NCBI RefSeq assembly: GCF_932294415.1
Contig: NC_065536.1
Span: forward strand, 35,770,354-35,834,353
DNA: 64,000 nucleotides
Source: Quercus robur
Lineage: Eukaryota; Streptophyta; Magnoliopsida; Fagales; Fagaceae
Direction of reading: 5' to 3'
The position numbers and the translations under genes were made by a program. Each line of letters opens with the position of its first letter. Position 1 is the first letter of the stretch. This document shows positions 56,004 to 64,000 of the stretch, in pieces. The notes under the pieces were generated by a model. That model ran no database searches and was not told where the DNA came from. It worked only from the letters and a program-made list of their open reading frames with translations.

Positions 56004-56582
56004 TGTACGGCACCGAGGTCCCGAGACCCAAATGGGCCCTGGGCTCAGGCCCAATGGCACAGCCCTATCGCCCTAAGCTCTGCTTGAAACTGCCTTCAAA
56101 GAATACGAGTTTTGGGTCTCGGCTCCTGAACTATGCTCGGCATAAAGCTTCCCGAACAGTCAGTGAAACCTTGTCCGTGCGTATCATAGGATGCTCAGGG
56201 AACATCACTACCGAGCAAATTCACCTGAGTTGGAACCAAGTTCTAAGGCCATAATCGTTACACTCCACTCTCACCTAAACATCCATTTATAACAGATAAT
56301 ATTGGACCTCCAATTGCACTAACAATGGCAATAATCATGATCTCCCCCATTGACTTAAAGCTATAAATAGAAGAAGTTGGGGAAGAAGAGGGGGTTCAGA
56401 AAAAAAAAAAGAAAAAAAAAAAAAAAAAAAAAAAAAACAGTGATTTAGAAAGAGATGAGGAACATTACTTTGAGTCTTTGTGCCAAGAACGACCCAAAGT
56501 AGGAAATCCTGAAGCCCACTTTATAAATAAATTGTGAGCCCAAGTGAGGTTGAGCCCAACAGTCTCATTTCAGGCCTGCACA
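56004..56582 (+). repeat. Probable 5' LTR of the second gypsy element
   Basis: The left border is inferred from TGTAC at 56004, since no partner LTR is present for comparison. The right border is set by the primer-binding site. A TATA-like gctataaatagaag lies near 56360-56373 and a long A-rich tract at about 56400-56437. Confidence 0.6.
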
Positions 56583-59500
56583 ATTGGTGCCCACCGTGGG
56601 GCTCTCCTACGAAGCTGTGGTTCGATTGAGACTCAAATAAGAGAAATGTCCGAGGGACGTTCGGGAGGGTGTGCCCAGAGCGGTTCCGTGGGATCTTCTC
56701 AGGGATCCACGTGGCGGGAAAGAAGACAGAAAGGGTGCGAGGATAGGGAGCGCCTGCGAGGAGAGGAAGGGTCTGGCCTGGGAGAAGGGTCGGATCAAAC
56801 CCGCTGAACGGTGTCAGGTGTTTTGGGACACAGGCAGTATAATGATAGAGACCGAGAGTTGGAGCGGTTGCGCAGACTGGCGATGGATCTAGAGCTGGAA
56901 GCAAGGGGTCGACGCCAAGAAAGGGACCGCCACCACCGGCAAAGGGGAAATGATAGCACGGGAAATCGGGGCGAAGAGGGCTCTAGCCAATCTGGTACAC
57001 AACGATTTCGAAATTGATCACCCTCTCAAGAATCACACCGGCGTAGGAGCCACTCACACTCCCGAGAGACACGTCATCGCCGGAACCGTTCGCGTTCGCA
57101 TGGATACGAGGACCGAGGGTCGGACTCGCCAGAGGAATGGCGACCCCACAATGCTGCCATGGATGCCATGAGCCGAGCCTTACGAAGGGCTGCTCGGTCA
57201 TCATTCTCTAATGAAATTGAATGGGCCTCTATGCCGAGTAGATTTACAAGACCGCCATTCAATTCCTATGATAGGAAGACGAATCCTGTGGAGCATGTCA
57301 GTCATTATATCCACATGATGTCCCTGCATGCATACAATGATGCGTTGATGTGTAAGGTTTTCCCCTCCAGTCTCGGCTCCACGGCCCTGAGATGGTTCAA
57401 TGGGTTACGAAAAGGCTCAATTCGAAGCTTTGCCGAGCTGATTCAAGAGTTAGGCAGTAGATTCGTGACATGCAGCCGAGTGCCACAGCCGGTGGATGCG
57501 CTACTTTCCATAAAGATGAGGGTCGGTGAAACCCTTCGGAGTTACGCCAGTCGGTACTGGGAACTCTACAACGAGATCGGTAGAGGAAATGAGAAGATAG
57601 CGGCAAGCACCTTCAGGATGGGGCTCCCCGAAGATTCTGAATTATGGGAGTCGTTGACGAAAAGACCTCCCGAGGATATGCTGCTTATGAGACGCATTGA
57701 GGAGTATAAACGCCTGGAAGATGATCGGCTGCAAAATAAGGGGAAAGCCCCGTTACTCGGGAGATCTCGGCAGGGCATTATCCCGGCAAGACCGAAAAAA
57801 GATTTCATGATGTAAGAGCTAGAGGCGCAAATTAAGGGAGTTAATGTGGCGTTCAAAGAACCTGTGCACAAAATTCTAGATCAGATTAAGAAAGAATCAT
57901 TCTTCAGGTGGCTGAACAAAATGGGCGGTGACCCATCTTGGAGGAACCAAAACTTGTATTGCACATACCATAGGGACAAAGGGCACACCACCGAGCAGTT
58001 TCGGGTATTAAAAGATCATCTTGGGCAATTAGTAAAAGCAGGGTATCTGAAAGAGTTTGTAGTGGACTCCGCAGACCGGGATGCCAGCCAGGGTGTTCAG
58101 CAGAAAAGGAATCCCCTCCCACCACCGCTGGGAGTGATCGAAGTCATCCACGCCGTTCCGAGAGGTACAGTAGCAGCTAAAGGGGTATTGATAGTGGCTT
58201 GCACGGAAGGAGAATCACCCGAGAAGAGGACGAGAGTTAGTCGGCTAACCATCTCTTTTGGCGAAGAAGACTTGGAAGGGACGATCCAACCTCATGATGA
58301 TGCGTTGGTAGTAATAGCTCGGATAAGCGGGTTCTTGGTAAAAAGAGTGATGTACCAAGGAAGCGGAGCCGACGTGATGTACCCGGATCTGTTCAAAGGG
58401 CTCAGATTAAAGAGTCAGGATTTGGCGAAGTATGACACACCGCTGGTCTCGTTTGACGGAAGAGTCGTGGTTCCCGAAGGGCAAATTTCTCTCTTGGTGG
58501 ACATGGAAGGCAAGGAAGTAATAGTGACCTTCATAGTAGTCCGGTCATTCTCACCGTACACCGCAATCCTAGGAAGGCCGTGGATCCATGCAATGAAGGC
58601 CATTCCGTCCACCCTGCACGTAAAAGTGAAATTTCTCACCGAGTATGGAGTCACCGTGGTGCGAGGGAACCAACGAGTGGCTAGGCAGTGCCTGGTCACC
58701 GCGGTCAGATGGAAGAGTGAACAACTCGGACAAGCAGAGGAGACCGAAAAAGAAACTTTATAGCAATTACAGAAGCCCTGAGGGGAAACGGGGGTGGACA
58801 TTGCCGAGGAGGTTTTGAAGGTCAGAATTTTTCCAGACAATGATAGGTATTTCCAGATAGGCATGAGCATGAATGACCGAGAAAAGGTAAAGATGTTGTT
58901 GTGCCTTTTACAGAACGTGGTTTTTTTTGCCTGGAGTTCATACGAAGTGCCCGGCGTAGATCCCGAGTTCATTGTCCACAAGCTTAACGTGGATCCTTCA
59001 TTCCCCTTAAAAAAGCAAAAACCGAGGAGAGCATCGAAGGAGCATGTTGACGCGGTGAACTTAGAAGTCTAGAGGCTGAAGGAAGCAGGGGTGATAAGGG
59101 AAATATACTTCCCGAGGTGGTTAGCGAATACGGTGGTGGTGAAGAAAAAGAATAGTAAATGGAGAGTTTGTGTGGATTTCACAGACTTGAATAGGGCATG
59201 TCCCAAGGATCCATTCCCAATGCCCAAGATTGACCAACTAGTAGATGCCATGTATGGGCACTTGAGGATGAGCTTCTTGGATGCTTTCCAGGGGTACCAC
59301 CAGATTGCCTTGGCGCCCGAGGACCGAGAAAAGATAGCATTTATTTCCCCGAGTGCAAACTATCACTACGAAGTCATGCCATTTGGATTGAAAAACGCCG
59401 GTGCCACATACCAGCGGATGATGATGAGGATGTTCCAAGAGAAAATTGAGTGCACAGTGGAAGTATACATTGACGACATGGTGGTAAAGAGCAAAAAGGA

Positions 59501-61817
59501 GTCGCAACATACGGAAGACCTCCGGGGAGTATTTGAGATACTCCGGTAGCACAAGTTGCGCTTAAACGCCGAGAAGTGTACTTTCAGTGTGGGGGCTGGC
59601 AAATTCTTGGGTTATCTGATTTCTACTCGGGGGATAGAAGCCAATCCCGACTAGATAGATGCCGTGAATCGCCTCAGACCGCCGAGCAATCCAAAGGAAG
59701 TACAAGTGTTAACCGGGATGTTAGCCACCCTAAACCGATTCATCTCCAAATTCGCCGATCGCTGCAGACCGTTTTATCAACTTCTGAAGAAGTGGAAGGG
59801 GTTTCATTGGGACAAGGAATGCGACAAGGCCTTTCGAGAACTGAATGAATACTTGGCAAGAGCACCCATGTTAACGGCCCCGGAGTCCGGGGAGGATTTG
59901 TTTATGTACCTCTCAGTGTCTGACCATGCCGTGAGTGCTGTGTTACTAAGGGACCAAGGAGTACAACAGCCAGTGTATTACATAAGCAAAACCTTAGTAG
60001 ATGCCGAAACGAGATACCTGCCCCTTGAGAAGTTAGTTTTGGCACTGGTGCACGCCACAAGGAAGTTGCCGCATTACTTTCAAGCTCATATGGTATTCGT
60101 CCTCATCGAGTATCCCCTGCAGTCGTTGTTAAAAAGATCGGACTTCACGGGCCGAATAGCCAAATGGGGAACACGGTTGGGTTCGTTCGACATAAGGTAC
60201 CGACCACGAAGCTCGGTAAAGAGACAGGTTCTTGCTGATTTCATTGCAGAATTCACCCCTAAGAATGACGAGAAGATAATCTGTAATGCAGAACGTCGTC
60301 CGTGGAAAGTGTTTGTAGACGGCGCTTCGAATGTTATAAGGGCTGGAGCTGGTATTGTCATAATCACCTCGGAGGGCATACGATTAGAACACTCCTTCAG
60401 ATTAGGATTCAAAGCCTCAAACAACGAAGCTGAGTACGAGGCCTTCCTGGCCGGGTTGAGGGCCATATTGCGTCTGGGCGCAAAAGATGTTAAGATTTAT
60501 TCGGACTCTCGGCTGGTCATTTATCAAATCATAGGAAGCTTTGAAACTCGGGACTCTCAGATGAAAGCCTATTTGAGTACGGCTAAGTAGATCATTGGCC
60601 GGTTTGGGACGGTGAAGGTAGCCCAGGTAGGTCAGGCATAAAACAGACATGCCGACTCGCTGGCCACGTTGGCTTCATCCTCCACCGAGAATATATCTCG
60701 GCTGGTCAAAATAGAGCTTATAAGGGAGCCGAGCATCAAGGTGAAAAGTGATGACAACCTGGCCGGGGTTGACGTTGCCATGGTGTCAATGGCAAATCCG
60801 TGCTGGATGAACCCGATCATAGACTTCCTGGCTGAGGATAAAGTTCCGGACGATGAAAAGGAGGCCAAAAAGATTCGTCGGGTGGCTCCCCGGTACTGGC
60901 TGTCGGCAGATCGCAAATTGTACCAAAGGTCTTTCGCAGGCCCTTACCTTTTATGCCTACATCCTGAGAAAGTGAACGAACTTCTAACCGAGCTGCATGA
61001 TGAAGTGTGTGGTGGCCATGTCGGGGGATGGTCTCTAGCGCACAGGGCTATGACCCAGGGGTTTTGGTGGCCACCGATGTAGAAGGATGCCGCGGAATAT
61101 GTCCGGAGGTGTGAACAATGCCAAAAGCACGCCCCTCTGATCCACCAGCCAGCAGGTCGTCTAAACCCCGTCAGTAGCCCATGGCCGTTCGCACAATGGG
61201 GGCTAGACATCCTCGGCCCTTTTCCAGCAATAGGTAACCGCCGTTTTGTATTGGTGGCATTGGATTACTTCACGAAGTGGGCGGAAGCCGAAGCCTTAGC
61301 CAACATTCGGGATATCGACGTGAAAAAGTTTGTGTGGAAAAATATAGTCACAAGGTTTGGGGTACCGAACTCACTAGTATCAAACAATGGGCTACAATTC
61401 GATAGCAAAGCTTTCCGGGCCTTCTGCAACGATCTCGGCATTAAGAACAAGTATTCAACTCCAGCATACCCTCAAAGTAACGGCCAAGCTGAGGCAGTGA
61501 ACAAGACGATTTTAAACGGGTTGAAGAGGAGGCTAGACGGGGTAAAGGGGAGATGGGTTGAAGAGCTGCCTAACGTTTTATGGGCTTACCGTACGACTCC
61601 CAGAAGATCCACGGGTGAGACCTCTTTCTCTTTGACATATAGGGCGGAGGCCGTAATACTAACCGAGGTGAGCTTGTGCAGTGCACGGGTCGTAGGATTT
61701 GACCTTGCCCAGAATGCGGACCTGATGATGGAGCGCTTGGACTGGTTAGAAGAATGCCGGGAGTCCGCAACCATACGGCTCACGGAGTATCAGCAGAAAC
61801 TGTCCCAGAGATACAAC
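56004..61817 (+). mobile_element. Ty3/gypsy LTR retrotransposon, Tat-type, 3' end missing
   Basis: A 5' LTR-like segment (56004-56582, TGTACGG...GCACA) is followed by a primer-binding site (tggtgcccaccgtggggc) at about 56585. Order: gag (about 56640-57815), knuckle (YCTYHRDKGHTTEQF) near 57955, protease-like region to about 58760, reverse transcriptase (about 58800-59650), RNase H (about 59660-60290), a second RNase H-like domain (about 60295-60650; FVDGASNVIRAGAGIVI) and integrase (about 60900-61817; WGLDILGPFPAIGNRR). The coding part is broken about six times. The integrase end, any downstream region and the 3' LTR are absent. Without the second LTR its age cannot be estimated from LTR divergence. 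Confidence 0.88.
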
Positions 61818-64000
61818 CAATTGGCTTGGGACCAATATCAAGTTTGATAGTATTGCAATTTAGTGTATCATCAATGTCACTTATGGTCTGTTTGGATTGA
61901 AGGAGAAGGAGGGCGAGTAGAGTAGAGTAGATTTAATACAAAATTAGCTTATTGTTAGTCAACTCAACTCAACTCCCCCTCCTTCCCCCCTCCATTCAAA
62001 CAGGCCATTAGTGCTAATAAAAACACAAATTTTACCAACCCTTTGTTGGCCTGATCTCGATCCCTTCAACAATGAGGCCAATCTTCTGGGTATTAGCTTC
62101 TACCTCCATAAGTTTAATCTGCAGTTCGTCATCTTCTCCTCCCCCATTGAAAAATTGACCCAACTCAATCTTTAACCATCCATCTATTCTCTGCTTGGGA
62201 CGTGAAGTGTGCTGCTGCGGTGGCAATATAATCTAGTCTTGTTGGTTTGGCTCCATGACAAACAGGCCCAAACAAACAGTTTGTTTATAAACTTCACCTC
62301 CAACAGTTCCCACTGAAGCCTTGAAAGGAGGGCCATCAAATCCACGGGCTCTGCTCCACAACTTGTACACAAGGTATGCGGCATAGTGTGTTTTAGGAGA
62401 AAGAATGGAAGTACTCATCTTACCGCTGATGTCAAACCACCACACATCATGAAGTTATGCTACCTCTGGGAACCTGTTTGATTTTTACATGTACACCGTT
62501 AAGAACTAGATGAAAAAAAAAGAAGTCTAAATTTAAAAATAATAAATAAATAAAGGAGTACTAATATATAATAGGGACAAACCTGGATTCTTCAGGTAGA
62601 GAAATCCATCTCCAATACTGAGGAGTGTCACCCCATATAATGGACAATTCCCTTGCAGGAGGAAGGTAACATATCTTACCACTCGATTTGTCCAAGAAAA
62701 AGCTCTGCTAGAAACAAAGAAGATCAGTACAGATATGGCCACAAGCATACATACAACCAAATCTTTCATATTTTGAACACCAAGATAGAAGCTCCTTTTG
62801 TGTGTGTGTTTTATTCTGTTTTTCTTTTTGCAGATGGCGCTATAACTAAATTCATTCAAGAACTGACCCCTTTACTTCTTTTCATTCAGCAAATTCAGAA
62901 ACAGAATTAAGTGTTCTAGAAGTGGAAAACTAGGAAGACAGTTTGTAACATATTAAGTGCTCACCGTTATTTATTTATGTTGGTGTTCGAATTGTTTTCT
63001 TTTCACGTCTGTTTATACTACATTTTTTTTTTCATTTTAATGAATTTATTTTCTATGTCCAAAATAAAAATCACTATGCGTGTGATTTAATTGGATAGAA
63101 AAGAGAAATGTCTCAAATTGAGATGAATGGAAAATTATGACACTAATCCCAAAAAATTACCTTATCCCAGATGAACATAGCATCGTACAATAAAGTACAT
63201 GAACGGGAATTAGAGGCTGACACAAAATTGATAAAAAGATATTAAAAGCTCCGGATTTGTTGGTTCGAGTTGCTGGCGGGCGGTGGTCGGTTTCGGGTGA
63301 ACCCGATTATCACCGAAATGCTTCGAAACACGGCGAGATCTCGCTAGATTCGGTGAGATCTTGCCAAATCCATCCAAGATCCAGTGAGATCCCGTCGGAT
63401 CCGGCGAGATTTCTGGCAAATCGTGATGAGATCACTGGTTCGGCTAGATCCAGTGTTTATTGTGCCAAAAATCGATGGATTTAAATGAAAAAAGTGGTCG
63501 AAATCTGAAAAAAAATGGCCGGATTTTGAATGGACTTCGGTTCGGGTTGTGTTTCACGGGTTTTGAAATTAAAAACCGACAACTGACTCGTTGGGGTCGG
63601 GTTAGTGAGGTCAGAACCTGCGTCTGACCGCCGGAGTAATCGGATCAGGTGGCGGCGGGTCGGACGGTTTCCATGGATACCTCAAGTTTTGAAATTTGAA
63701 CCCAAACCCACAAAATGAACCCATATTTGAAGAGTTGCATTGTAGAAAAGGAAAACAAGGAAAGTACCTTTGTATCGCCGTCAATTAAAATGGGGTTATT
63801 GGAAAGATCGAGGTATAGCTGTTTCAAAGAAGTGAAATGCAAGTGAGCTGATGATCTGGAAAGGATTGCCAACCAATCAGGAGGCAAAAATCTAACCCAA
63901 TTTTCATCGGACTCAGAAGCCTCACGGAATTTTCGCGAAACCGCACACCCTTTGCACCATTCTTTAGGATTCAACAGTGATACTATTTCCCTGATGCACT
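61817..64000 (-). repeat. Right arm of the inverted gene duplication, running off the window
   Basis: Inverse copy of 45850-48037, including introns. It starts at ccaattgg (61817-61824), directly abutting integrase sequence of the second gypsy element. Divergence from the left arm is a few percent by eye. Confidence 0.85.
62032..64000 (-). pseudogene. F-box/PP2 gene, copy 2, broken in exon 3, 5' end outside the window
   Basis: Exons: 64000-63768 (partial; CIREIVSLLNPKEWCKGCAV, then LPPDWLAILSRSSAHLHF), 62707-62583 (FFLDKSSGKICYLLPAREL, WGDTPQYWRW) and 62473-62032. Exons 1 and 2 are open in the F-box/PP2 frame. In exon 3 the PP2 frame meets a TAA shortly after FPEVA (about 62455) and a TAG after QQD (62235-62233), where copy 1 is open. 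The predicted product would keep the F-box and lose most of the PP2 domain. A short F-box-only protein cannot be excluded. Confidence 0.8.

Noticed and set aside
56544-57204. Short frames on both strands near the second gypsy leader
   Set aside because: Shadows of the gag region and leader of the element.

Overview
The window is nuclear DNA of a plant, most likely a woody dicot. It shows small exons separated by long AT-rich introns, plant-type retrotransposons, tRNA-derived SINEs, L1-type LINE ends, an F-box/PP2 gene and a plant-style dual-start alanyl-tRNA synthetase. Three ordinary host loci are visible. A divergent pair shares one short promoter: on the minus strand a thioredoxin-fold secretory-pathway protein (7143-13119, 3' end not found), and on the plus strand cytosolic/mitochondrial alanyl-tRNA synthetase (13379 or 13553 to 31336, 23 exons, apparently intact). 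The third is an F-box/PP2 gene present as two inverted copies (45795-47830 plus; 62032-64000 minus), both broken but in different exons.

Layout: 1-5111 is an old Ty1/copia fossil carrying a LINE end. 5112-7142 is AT-rich with no recognised gene. 7143-31336 is the divergent gene pair; its introns hold hAT-like non-autonomous elements (one inside another), SINEs, LINE ends and a MITE. 32015-45276 is a DNA element with long inverted arms whose left arm is split by a 10.9 kb Tat-type Ty3/gypsy element (32092-43023), and whose centre holds a hAT-like MITE. 45277-48037 is F-box/PP2 copy 1. 48038-51874 is mostly non-coding, with a GRF-zinc-finger-like ORF. 51875-55966 is a minus-strand relic encoding HMG-box, plant-mobile-type, coiled-coil and Ulp1-type cysteine protease segments. 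56004-61817 is a second Tat-type gypsy element lacking its 3' end, joined directly to F-box/PP2 copy 2.

The most useful observations are: an acidic-residue-free 58-residue N-terminal extension on the synthetase built partly from microsatellite; a 97-bp intron in that gene with a GC donor and no GT anywhere in it; an internally documented insertion history, because one arm of the inverted DNA element preserves the empty site of the gypsy insertion; an antisense multi-exon gene inside that gypsy element; and an inverted duplication whose breakpoint falls at a palindromic 8-mer in the second gypsy element. Exon boundaries were read by eye from splice consensus, reading frame and remembered family sequence. 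No alignment or database search was run.
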